From: JBLHKS01 sp047620505
GTDB lineage: Bacteria; Verrucomicrobiota; Verrucomicrobiia; Verrucomicrobiales; DEV007
DNA: 12,509 bases
Direction of reading: 5' to 3'
Assembly (NCBI GenBank): GCA_047620505.1
Contig: JBLHKS010000205.1
Span: 1-12,509 of the forward strand
Below, piece by piece: positions 5,972 to 12,509 of the stretch. The notes below the pieces were generated by a model. It was not told the DNA's origin and did not search any database. It saw only the letters and a list, made by a program, of their open reading frames with translations. The position numbers and the translations under genes were made by a program. Numbering within the stretch: the stretch's first letter is position 1; every line of letters begins with the position of its first letter.

Positions 5972-7324
5972 ATGATCGCAGTTCCGGATTTTCGTTCTCG
6001 CCGCAATTTTCTCCGCGTTGGAGGCCTCGGCTTCGGCGGTCTCTCGATGAGCGACCTGCTTCGCGCAGAATCGAAAGAACTCACCCAAGGCTCCGTAATC
6101 ATGGTCTACCTGCCGGGCGGACCGACGCAGCATGAAACTTTTGACCCGAAGCCGAACGCCTCTTCGGAAATCCGCGGTTCCTACGGCTCGATCCCGACCG
6201 CGATCCCGGGAACGCACTTCTGCGAACTGCTGCCGAAGCTGGCCAAAGCGCACGACAAATTTTCGGTGATCCGCAGCCTGACCGGAATGGTGAACCGCCA
6301 CGAATCGTTTCATTGCTACACGGGTAGGCCAGGCGGGCGTCCGGAAGACAACGAGCCTGCAGGCGGTTGGCCGGGATTCGGCTCGGTTGTTTCGCAAGTG
6401 CTCGGACCGCGATCGGGCGGCGTCGCGCCTTACGTCGATGCTGCGCCGAAAATGAGCTACAGCCCCTACAACAATACGGGAACCCACATCGGCTCGAACA
6501 AAATTTCGTGGCCGGGTTTCACCGGATCGAAGAATGTTCCGTTTACGATTCAAGGGCGCGGTCGGCAGGATCTGATGCTGAACGGAATCGACAAAAATCG
6601 GCTTGGCGACCGCCGGCAGCTTCTGGGTTCGCTCGACGATCTTCAGCAATCCGTTTCCAGCAATCCGGAGTTGGATGATTATCAAAAGCAGGCTTTCGGG
6701 ATCCTGACATCGAACAAATTGGCGGACGCGATGGATCTTTCGCTTGAGCCCGAGACGGTTCGCGAGCGGTACGGCGAGACGATGCCGACTGACAAATCCT
6801 TCGGTGGCGCTCCGATGGATCCCCAGCAGCTGCTACTCGCGCGGCGACTGGTTGAAGCCGGTGTGCGCTGCGTCACGGTTGCATTTGGGGCTTGGGACTG
6901 GCACGCGAATCGCGAGGGGCCGATTTCCCAGCTTTCGAAGAAATATCTGCCGGTTTTCGATCACTCGATGTCCGTCTTTCTGGATGATCTGGATCAACGC
7001 GGCTTACTCGAAACGACCACCGTGGTCGTTTGGGGTGAGTTTGGCAGAACGCCGAGGATCAACGCGAAGGGCGGACGCGATCATTGGCCAAACACGCAAT
7101 CCGTTTTGATCGCGGGCGGCGGAGTTCAAGGCGGACGTGTGATCGGCGAAACGGATTCTCACGGAGGTGATCCGATCGACCGACCGGTGCACGTCCAAGA
7201 GGTGTTCTCGACGATGTATCGAAACTGCGGAATCGACCCTGCCAAAACTACCATTGATGATCTCAGCGGGCGACCGCACTACCTCGTGGAGTCGGGCCGC
7301 ACGCCGATCGCGGAGCTGCTCTGA
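5972..7324 (+). CDS. DUF1501 domain protein with twin-arginine leader
   Basis: The frame is open from 5885, but the ATG at 5972 is preferred. It gives a 450-aa protein whose N-terminus is the usual twin-arginine leader (SRRNFLRVGGLGFGGLSMSDLL, R10-R11), and it avoids a 52-bp overlap with the flavoprotein gene. DUF1501 proteins have an alkaline-phosphatase/sulfatase-like fold. Visible blocks are VYLPGGPTQHETFDPKP (45-61), IRSLTG, the LLLARRLVEAGVR helix, and WGEFGRTPRINAKGGRDHWP (354-373), the most conserved motif of the family. DUF1501 genes are abundant in Planctomycetota and Verrucomicrobiota and usually sit next to a DUF1553/DUF1549 or DUF1800 gene; no such partner is present here. The biochemical role is unknown; a periplasmic location after Tat export is inferred. 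The gene ends 3 bp before the convergent FIST gene. Confidence 0.9.
   Translation: MIAVPDFRSRRNFLRVGGLGFGGLSMSDLLRAESKELTQGSVIMVYLPGGPTQHETFDPKPNASSEIRGSYGSIPTAIPGTHFCELLPKLAKAHDKFSVIRSLTGMVNRHESFHCYTGRPGGRPEDNEPAGGWPGFGSVVSQVLGPRSGGVAPYVDAAPKMSYSPYNNTGTHIGSNKISWPGFTGSKNVPFTIQGRGRQDLMLNGIDKNRLGDRRQLLGSLDDLQQSVSSNPELDDYQKQAFGILTSNKLADAMDLSLEPETVRERYGETMPTDKSFGGAPMDPQQLLLARRLVEAGVRCVTVAFGAWDWHANREGPISQLSKKYLPVFDHSMSVFLDDLDQRGLLETTTVVVWGEFGRTPRINAKGGRDHWPNTQSVLIAGGGVQGGRVIGETDSHGGDPIDRPVHVQEVFSTMYRNCGIDPAKTTIDDLSGRPHYLVESGRTPIAELL
6824..6835. repeat. Iterated palindrome, copy 5 (CAGCAGCTGCTA)
   Basis: The 10-bp core AGCAGCTGCT is perfect; only the last outer base differs. It lies in the DUF1501 gene, read as Gln-Gln-Leu-Leu ahead of the conserved ARRLVEAGVR helix. 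Confidence 0.7.
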
Positions 7325-7327
7325 GGC

Positions 7328-8485
7328 TTAGGCGTGGTAGAAAAAAGCGGTCGAAGCAGTGTAGCCGTGGAGGAAATTATTCCCGCCGATCGGCCCGATC
7401 TCACCATTGCAGAAAAACCCGTTGAGCGGGACTTTACCGAACGTGTCTTCGACGACTCCTGCATCGTGATTCGGAACGCCGAACATGCGCGAGCCTCGGC
7501 CAGTGCAACTGAAAAGCAGTCCGGCGAACGGCGTTCCATTTTCGGCTTGAGCTTCGCGGCAGAGTTCCCGAAGATCCTCGTCAGCGGCGTCTTTGTCGCG
7601 AATCTGGAATTGGACGGTCTGGCCCGGGCGCGGGAAAGCCCCTAACGCAAGCACTCCAGCGTTCGGATCTCCGCCCAGAATGTTTCGGACGAGAAAGTCG
7701 CCGCGCTTGAAATCGTCGACGTATTCAGAAACGGCCAAACCAGCGAAAATGTTGCCCTGAGCGGTTTTCTTCTCTTCGGTCGCGAGTGACTCGAAGGCTT
7801 CTTCAAGCACTTCGAACGCCTTCCGCGAAGCGATGCTAACGACGACATTTTCGTCGACTTCGGTAATCGTGTAGGGATCGCCGATCGGCCTGCACCCCTG
7901 ACTAACGACTCCTCCGATCTTGATACCGCCGTTGAATTGGACGGCGACGCAGGAAAGATTCTCTGTTTTTCGGTTATGAAAGAGGAAAACGTCGCTCGGG
8001 TCGGAGCCGCCACTGGCTAAGCCGCCGAACGTCGGCGAGTGGTTGAAAACCGTGTTCCAACGCGTCATCCAGTTTTCGGCATGAGCCAGGAACGGATTGC
8101 ACAACGAAATCCACGACGCGCCTTCGACTGAACTTGGCGGCGGCTTGAACGAGTCCATCTCGTGCGGCTCGATCTCTAGAATGTTCAGATCCGTGTCCGG
8201 CAATTTCAGGAAAAGCAGCGAGCAGCCGGAAACATTCTCGTCTTCCTCGCCTGTTCCGATGAAGCCGTCCGCCGAGCAACCGATGATCTCCGCGGCATGG
8301 CCGTAGACCTGAACGATCTCAATGAAATCGTTTATGTGCTCACGCCAATCCGCGCTGACAAAAGCGTAAACGATCGAGGGTCGGTCCCCGATTTCTTCGC
8401 GGCAAGCCTCAACGGCTGCTCGCAAAGAATCCTCATCAAACGTTGTGCGGATGATTCGAGAAGCGGCGCGATTTTCGGTAGACAT
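7328..8485 (-). CDS. FIST signal-transduction domain protein (FIST_N plus FIST_C)
   Basis: This 385-aa protein has no signal peptide or membrane segment. The N-terminal half has the FIST_N pattern: VYAFVSADW strand, then AEIIGCSADGFIG (65-77) and SGCSLLFLKLP. The C-terminal half has FIST_C blocks: AGLLFSCTGRG (321-331), GFFCNGEIGPIGG (356-368) and the terminal HGYTASTAFF. FIST (F-box and intracellular signal transduction) proteins are proposed to sense small ligands, perhaps amino acids, and are often fused to or encoded beside histidine kinases, GGDEF or chemotaxis proteins. No such partner is visible, so it is a stand-alone sensor or has a partner elsewhere. It is the last gene of a minus-strand run, 80 bp after the M32 peptidase gene. 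Start ATG at 8485-8483; no clear ribosome site. Confidence 0.88.
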   Translation of the reverse strand: MSTENRAASRIIRTTFDEDSLRAAVEACREEIGDRPSIVYAFVSADWREHINDFIEIVQVYGHAAEIIGCSADGFIGTGEEDENVSGCSLLFLKLPDTDLNILEIEPHEMDSFKPPPSSVEGASWISLCNPFLAHAENWMTRWNTVFNHSPTFGGLASGGSDPSDVFLFHNRKTENLSCVAVQFNGGIKIGGVVSQGCRPIGDPYTITEVDENVVVSIASRKAFEVLEEAFESLATEEKKTAQGNIFAGLAVSEYVDDFKRGDFLVRNILGGDPNAGVLALGAFPRPGQTVQFQIRDKDAADEDLRELCREAQAENGTPFAGLLFSCTGRGSRMFGVPNHDAGVVEDTFGKVPLNGFFCNGEIGPIGGNNFLHGYTASTAFFYHA

Positions 8486-8565
8486 GTCTGGGGACTAAAG
8501 TTCTCGCACTCTCCATTCGCAACCTGAAAACAGGATCAGCTCGTCTCAGCAATAGGCTGACCGTC

Positions 8566-10047
8566 CTAACGAAGGTAGCGATTTCGAAGGTGCTCCAGCA
8601 GATATCGAGATTGCGGGAGCTTCCCGGTTGCTCGCTTGATGAGTTCCTTCGGCATGTAGCGGGTTCCGTGGACGTGGATTTTCTTGCGCAGCCAGTCGAG
8701 TAAACTGGCGTAACTGGCTTTCTCGACGTCATCCCGAATTGTCGAATTCTGCATCGCGCGATCAAAGAGTTGGGCCGCGTTGATATTGCCGAGGCTGTAG
8801 GTCGGGAAGTAGCCGATCAGGCCGAAGCTCCAGTGCACATCCTGCAAGCAGCCGTTGGAATCTTTGTCGACTTCGATACCGAAGAGATCTTTGTAGGTTT
8901 CGTTCCAGAAAGCCGGAATGTCCGCGATCGAGACTTCACCAGAGATCATCGCCCGCTCAACGCGAAACCGCAGGATAATGTGGAGATCGTAGGTGACCTC
9001 ATCCGCTTCAACCCGGATGAATGAGCGCTCGGCGCGATTCACGGCGAGGTGCATCTGCTTTGGTTTCACGTTTTTGAGCCGCGGAAAAGTCTTAGCTGCA
9101 TCAGGGAGCCATTTTTTCCAGAATGCCTGGCTGCGACCGATCTGATTTTCCCAGAGCCGGGATTGGGATTCGTGAATCCCGAGCGAAACCGCTTTCGAAG
9201 TCGGCAACGAGTCCTGCGGCAGCCCCTGTTCGTACATTCCGTGGCCAGCTTCGTGGAGAACGCCGTAGAGCGAACCCGTGAAATCCTTTTTATCATAGCG
9301 CGTCGTCAAGCGAACGTCGCGCGGCCCTAACGTTGTGCAAAATGGATGGACTGCGGTGTCGATCCGGCCCGCGTTAAAATCAAAGCCGATGCCTTCGGCA
9401 ACCCGCTGGTTGAACTCTTTTTGCTTAAGTTCCGGGTAGGTGCCTTTGAGCAGCTGCTCATCGACCCGAGGTTTCTGGCTGGTCGCTTCGCCGACGATTT
9501 CGACAAGATCTGGCTGGAGAGAATCAAAGAGTTTTGCAATGTCGCGCGTTTTTGCGCCGCGTTCGTAGGATTCGAGCAATGCGTCGTAGGGCTCGTCCTC
9601 GTAGCCGAAGCACTCCGCTTTCTGGCGAGTGAAATCGACGACCTTTTCGAGATGAGGCAGGAATAGAGCGAAGTCCGACTTCTCGCGGGCCTCAGCCCAC
9701 ACCGAATGCGCCGTCACTTTGGCTTTTTCGAACTCCTCGACCAGTTTGTTCGGTAACTTGGTTTCGCGATCGTAATTGTAGCGCCACTCGCGAACGTTGA
9801 GCCCTTCTGCGCTGTTCGGATCGAAATCGCCGCCTTCACAAGCCTCGATCCAATCGCCTACAGATTTGGCGGTCTGCAACTGATGCGATTTTCCACTGAG
9901 GTAAGCTGACTGATTCGAGCGATGCTCGATTCCGTCCTTCGGCATCTTGGTTTCAGTGTCCCAACTTACAAGGGCCGCCGTGGTTTCAAGAAGATGAACT
10001 TCTTTGGAACGTTGGAGGAGCTTTTGATAGGCTGATTTTGGATTCAT
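8566..10047 (-). CDS. M32 family metallocarboxypeptidase (carboxypeptidase Taq type)
   Basis: A 493-aa cytoplasmic zinc carboxypeptidase of normal length for family M32. All family signatures are visible: HPF (234-236), the zinc-binding HEAGH (265-269, preceded by GSLYGVL), IHESQSRLWEN (291-301) with the third zinc ligand Glu, the helix around EVTYDLHIILRF, and GCLQDVHW near the C-terminus. The N-terminal helical region contains ALVSWDTETKMP (25-36), the usual early M32 motif. The enzyme trims C-terminal residues from peptides with broad specificity, probably in peptide turnover. The start ATG (10047-10045) lies 21 bp after the M23 gene's stop, so they are probably co-transcribed. No strong ribosome site is visible. 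I give no gene symbol because naming varies. Confidence 0.93.
   Translation of the reverse strand: MNPKSAYQKLLQRSKEVHLLETTAALVSWDTETKMPKDGIEHRSNQSAYLSGKSHQLQTAKSVGDWIEACEGGDFDPNSAEGLNVREWRYNYDRETKLPNKLVEEFEKAKVTAHSVWAEAREKSDFALFLPHLEKVVDFTRQKAECFGYEDEPYDALLESYERGAKTRDIAKLFDSLQPDLVEIVGEATSQKPRVDEQLLKGTYPELKQKEFNQRVAEGIGFDFNAGRIDTAVHPFCTTLGPRDVRLTTRYDKKDFTGSLYGVLHEAGHGMYEQGLPQDSLPTSKAVSLGIHESQSRLWENQIGRSQAFWKKWLPDAAKTFPRLKNVKPKQMHLAVNRAERSFIRVEADEVTYDLHIILRFRVERAMISGEVSIADIPAFWNETYKDLFGIEVDKDSNGCLQDVHWSFGLIGYFPTYSLGNINAAQLFDRAMQNSTIRDDVEKASYASLLDWLRKKIHVHGTRYMPKELIKRATGKLPQSRYLLEHLRNRYLR
9448..9459. repeat. Iterated palindrome, copy 6 (GAGCAGCTGCTC)
   Basis: The 10-bp core AGCAGCTGCT is perfect and the outer pair is changed on both sides (G/C instead of C/G), so the 12-mer is still a perfect palindrome. 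It lies in the M32 gene and is read on minus as Glu-Gln-Leu-Leu. The paired change is compatible with selection for symmetry, though one case proves little. Confidence 0.7.
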
Positions 10048-10068
10048 GATCGATTGAAAGTGGATTCT

Positions 10069-11100
10069 TCAAAATTGTCCGGTCAACAGCTCGACGTATT
10101 TTTTCCCGCTGTCCGTCAGGCTTCCTTTCGAGCCACTGCCGCCCACTCTTGAGCGAGTGTAGTAGGAGTGGAACGTTTTTGAATACTGAACCCAGCTGAC
10201 CCTCGCTTGATTAACTTTCTCAGCGAAAGGAACGACGGCAATCGGGACTCCGGATTTGCTGAAGTGAATTTCCCAAGATGGATTTCCGCGTGCGAGGTGG
10301 AGATTTTTGCCGATCCACGGGTAGCGCTCAAGCAACTCCATTTTGCCTTTGTTAGGGACGAGAACCTTGTAGTAGACGTTCATCCCAGCGATGAACTCGG
10401 GAATAGTAATATTCGGATTTTCGCGATGCCGAATTAGCAAGCCCGCAATATCGATTCCGACCATGTTGATTCCGTTGTAAAGGCCATGGTGATTGGGCGA
10501 AGTGTGATGTTTGTCGTGCCATTTTTCGAATCGCGAACTCAGCAGGAGGTTCAACTCCATATGCAGATGGGAGCGTTCAACATTCAGTCCGTTACCGGTA
10601 TAACCGAGCCGCCCGAGCGTAGAGCTATTTGAAACCTGCTGACCTGGTTTTACGGAAACGCTCATAAGGTGGGCGTAAAGACTGTAGAAAGGGCCGTGGC
10701 CCCAGTCGTGTTCAACCACAACGTAGTTTCCGTAGCTGGAACGACTGGAGACGGTGTTGGTGTGGACAACTTTGCCCTTGGCGATCGAGCGCACGTCGTC
10801 GAGCGGCTTGCCCGCTTTGTCGCGCCGAACGGGCCGAATATCGACCCCCTCATGGAAGCGCGTCATGATTACGCCTTCAGCGCTGCGCTTTTGATTGCGA
10901 ACGTAGCCGTATTTTCCGCCGGTCCACGGCTTGCTGCTGACGCCTTCGAAATTCCGATTCGTATACATGTAGAACTTCGATGGATCGTTCGAAAAGATCG
11001 CATCGTTGTCCGTCGGAAGAGTGAGTTGGAGAGGTTTGCTTTGCGCGATCGTCAGCGATGGAGCCAGCGAAACGAGCAGAAAGAGAATTCGTAAATGCAT
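10069..11100 (-). CDS. Secreted M23 (LytM-type) metallopeptidase
   Basis: The 343-aa protein has a signal peptide (MHLRILFLLVSLAPSLTIAQ, cleavage near residue 20). The M23 zinc site is complete: HEGVD (H83, D87) supplies two ligands, SLYAHL (H144) the catalytic His, and SHLHMEL (H178, H180) the HxH motif. Such enzymes cut peptide cross-links of peptidoglycan or act as envelope hydrolases. Beyond the catalytic domain (after about 190) are some 150 residues with no domain I recognise. They contain GINMVGIDIAGLL, a Tyr/Trp-rich stretch and a Ser/Gly-rich linker (VGGSGSKGS). This tail may bind substrate or regulate the enzyme. The gene lies between the DUF1460 gene (87 bp upstream) and the M32 gene. 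The start ATG at 11100-11098 is chosen for the signal peptide. Confidence 0.9.
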   Translation of the reverse strand: MHLRILFLLVSLAPSLTIAQSKPLQLTLPTDNDAIFSNDPSKFYMYTNRNFEGVSSKPWTGGKYGYVRNQKRSAEGVIMTRFHEGVDIRPVRRDKAGKPLDDVRSIAKGKVVHTNTVSSRSSYGNYVVVEHDWGHGPFYSLYAHLMSVSVKPGQQVSNSSTLGRLGYTGNGLNVERSHLHMELNLLLSSRFEKWHDKHHTSPNHHGLYNGINMVGIDIAGLLIRHRENPNITIPEFIAGMNVYYKVLVPNKGKMELLERYPWIGKNLHLARGNPSWEIHFSKSGVPIAVVPFAEKVNQARVSWVQYSKTFHSYYTRSRVGGSGSKGSLTDSGKKYVELLTGQF

Positions 11101-11143
11101 GGGAATTGGCCGGACCCTAACACGGTCCCCACTTCGGCGCCAC

Positions 11144-11155
11144 CAGCAGCTGCTG
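11144..11155. repeat. Iterated palindrome CAGCAGCTGCTG, copy 7 (intergenic)
   Basis: Perfect 12-bp palindrome in the 87-bp gap between the DUF1460 and M23 genes, the only copy outside coding sequence. It shows that the word is not a codon-usage artefact. It has no U-tract, so it does not look like a terminator. Confidence 0.75.
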
Positions 11156-11187
11156 AGAGCCCCAAGTTTTCGTATCGGCGTCGTCGA

Positions 11188-12180
11188 TCAGCGGAAAGTG
11201 ACTTTTACGCCGTCTGTCAGCTTGGCCAGATTCTTGCGATAGGTCTTTGAGTCGTGGACCGTCTTGTCGACCTCCAAAGGGCGCGCAACAATGATGCCGA
11301 CTGTGCTGGAAAGCCGAGCGAGATATTCGGAAATCGAGTCGTCGATGATCACCTTCCGATACTGTTTTTGAGTCGTCGCGTGCATCAAGCGCATGACGCC
11401 GTCATCCGTCCTCATCGCCAATCCTACGTGCGAACAAAATCCGCCGTCGTGCCGCGTCGCGATGCCGATGATGTCGCCGTCCTGGAGCTTGCCTTCGATT
11501 GCGGCAACCTTGTCTTTCGGGATGAAGTAGACCGGCAGGCGTTCGATCTGCTCCTGCAAAATGGCCATTTTCGGGACCAACTCGGGGTTCTCGCGGAGGT
11601 AGCGATAGTGCTTTGCCAGGTTGGTCATTTCGTGGACCTCGCGATCCTGAATTCGCACGGCTGAATCGAAAGTCCGCGTAAAGTCATCGGCCACTCCACG
11701 AGCTTCGTTTTCGAAAAACCATTCCCCGAGATAGTGAATTCGCTCAAGATAATGGCCAGAACATGATCCGGCCCGGTAGCGCGTGAATTCGATCTGATCG
11801 AGCAAATCCTGGGGGCTGTAGCTGTCCTTTTCGTAAGCGACCATTCGCGCGAGACCGAGGGCGATCTCAAAAAACGTCCAGCAGTCCAGACCATCGAGAT
11901 TGGCGGACGGCGCTTCGATGTGATCGTCAATTTCGAGGGAAAAACTGATGTAGGGCAATCCGCGCAACTCGTGAGCGAACTTGGCTATTCGGTCGCCAAT
12001 CGGGAGCGAAGCCCAGTCCTCAGCCTTCGCTTTTTTGACGATCTTTTCGAAATTCGCCTGACCCTTGAATCGGGTATCGAGCGGAAGATCTTCCGGATTT
12101 CCGGCTTGAATGGTGAGGGTCGCAAAGCCAATGCAGAGGCATGCGATCGAGAACAGCAGGGGGGGAGTTGATCTCAGCAT
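11188..12180 (-). CDS. DUF1460 family protein (N-acetylmuramoyl-L-alanine amidase-like), exported
   Basis: The 330-aa protein starts with a signal peptide (MLRSTPPLLFSIACLCIGFATLTIQA, cleavage near residue 26). A Cys at 14 is not in a good lipobox, so a lipoprotein is unlikely. DUF1460 features: IAKFAHELRGLPYISFSLE (65-83), then NLDGLDCWTFFE (94-105) with the probable nucleophilic Cys (C100) at a helix start, and CSHVGLAM (249-256) with the partner His (H251). This is an NlpC/P60-like papain-fold arrangement. The domain is annotated as amidase-like and is thought to act on cell-wall peptides; specificity here is not known. The insert between C100 and H251 carries a Tyr-rich segment (RYRAGSCSGHYLERIHYLGEWF). 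It follows the rhodanese gene by 57 bp and precedes the M23 gene on the same strand, suggesting a small cell-wall unit. Confidence 0.85.
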   Translation of the reverse strand: MLRSTPPLLFSIACLCIGFATLTIQAGNPEDLPLDTRFKGQANFEKIVKKAKAEDWASLPIGDRIAKFAHELRGLPYISFSLEIDDHIEAPSANLDGLDCWTFFEIALGLARMVAYEKDSYSPQDLLDQIEFTRYRAGSCSGHYLERIHYLGEWFFENEARGVADDFTRTFDSAVRIQDREVHEMTNLAKHYRYLRENPELVPKMAILQEQIERLPVYFIPKDKVAAIEGKLQDGDIIGIATRHDGGFCSHVGLAMRTDDGVMRLMHATTQKQYRKVIIDDSISEYLARLSSTVGIIVARPLEVDKTVHDSKTYRKNLAKLTDGVKVTFR

Positions 12181-12237
12181 AGCTCTTAGTTTAGGGAGTT
12201 TCGGCGGCGATTGCCACCCAGAAATTCGCCGAATCCG

Positions 12238-12509
12238 CTATTCGCGCTTCTTCACCCAGCGACCCCACTCCTCATCGAAGGGGTGAACGGCGTTCGTCTC
12301 TCCGCCTTCGTTGAAAACCGAGAGCCCCTGATTGAACCAATCAAAAATCCCGCCACGGAGGTTGAGAACGCGAGTGAAGCCGAGTTCGCGCAGTTGCTCG
12401 CCGACTCTCTCACTTCGATAGCCAACCGAGCAATAAACGACGATTGGGGAGTCGCGATCGAGATCTTCAACTGCGGCTTTGTCAAAATTTTCGAACCCGA
12501 CGCACCTGG
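12238..12509 (-). CDS. Rhodanese-like domain protein, C-terminal part (cut by window edge)
   Basis: The minus strand is open from the right edge to TAG at 12240-12238 (90 codons visible). It encodes IVVYCSVGYRSERVGEQL, where CSVGYRS is the rhodanese active-site loop with its nucleophilic Cys (codon 12432-12430). It then continues RVLNLRGGIFDWFNQGLSV, the typical closing strand and helix of the domain. A short charged tail (DEEWGRWVKKRE) ends the protein. Single-domain rhodaneses transfer sulfane sulfur; the physiological acceptor is unknown. The N-terminus is outside the window, so a signal peptide or additional domain cannot be judged. It is the first visible gene of the minus-strand run. 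Confidence 0.9.
   Translation of the reverse strand, partial: RCVGFENFDKAAVEDLDRDSPIVVYCSVGYRSERVGEQLRELGFTRVLNLRGGIFDWFNQGLSVFNEGGETNAVHPFDEEWGRWVKKRE

Noticed and set aside
5966..6685. A 239-codon open frame on the minus strand within the DUF1501 gene
   Set aside because: Fully inside a gene with conserved motifs; Arg-rich composition and no recognisable domain.
7318..7335. Possible bidirectional terminator between the convergent DUF1501 and FIST stops
   Set aside because: Only 3 bp separate the stop codons and no inverted repeat is visible; nothing supports a terminator here.
8523..8560. Two tiny hairpins (CCTG-AAAA-CAGG at 8523-8534; TCAGC-AATAG-GCTGA at 8546-8560) between the M32 and FIST genes
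   Set aside because: Stems are only 4-5 bp and no U-tract follows on the minus strand, so a terminator call is not supported.
1588..11121. Recurrent GTTAGG/CCTAAC words (1588, 2092, 3875, 7641, 8565, 9326, 10351, 11116)
   Set aside because: Eight copies against about six expected by chance for a 6-mer on two strands, so not a real repeat.

Overview
The window looks like a chromosomal segment from a Verrucomicrobiota or Planctomycetota bacterium. The evidence is the set of secreted or exported families typical of those phyla: a DUF1501 protein with a twin-arginine leader, a ceramidase-domain protein, a signal-peptide cysteine hydrolase and a DUF3616 protein. Base composition is moderately GC-rich, and genes are tightly packed with every gap below 100 bp. 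The phylum call is inference from gene content; there is no rRNA or other marker here. I see no tRNA, rRNA, CRISPR array, phage or defence system.

Layout. (1) 1-109: the end of an insertion sequence. It carries the first 27 codons of a transposase OrfA on the minus strand and runs out of the left edge. Its terminus cuts into the 5' part of a DUF3616 gene (to 896). (2) 962-1795: a secreted isochorismatase-like cysteine hydrolase on plus. It overlaps tail-to-tail by 11 bp with a minus-strand gene (1785-3140) for an unrecognised membrane-anchored protein. (3) 3222-7324: a plus-strand run of three genes, a secreted ceramidase-domain protein, a BaiN/YhiN-type flavoprotein and a DUF1501 protein. 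(4) 7328-12509: a minus-strand run, transcribed right to left: rhodanese (partial at the right edge), DUF1460 amidase-like protein, M23 peptidase, M32 carboxypeptidase and a FIST-domain protein.

How the genes fit together. Most products are predicted to be exported or to act on envelope or extracellular substrates: amide hydrolysis (ceramidase, cysteine hydrolase), peptidoglycan (DUF1460, M23) and unknown periplasmic roles (DUF1501, the anchored 451-aa protein). The M32 peptidase, flavoprotein, FIST and rhodanese proteins appear cytoplasmic. No single pathway unites the set.

The strongest unexplained signal is at the DNA level. The perfect 10-bp palindrome AGCAGCTGCT occurs seven times, five of them as the 12-mer CAGCAGCTGCTG. 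It appears in six different genes, in different codon settings, and once between genes. A random 10-mer would be expected about 0.01 times in this length, so this looks like a highly iterated palindrome of the host genome.
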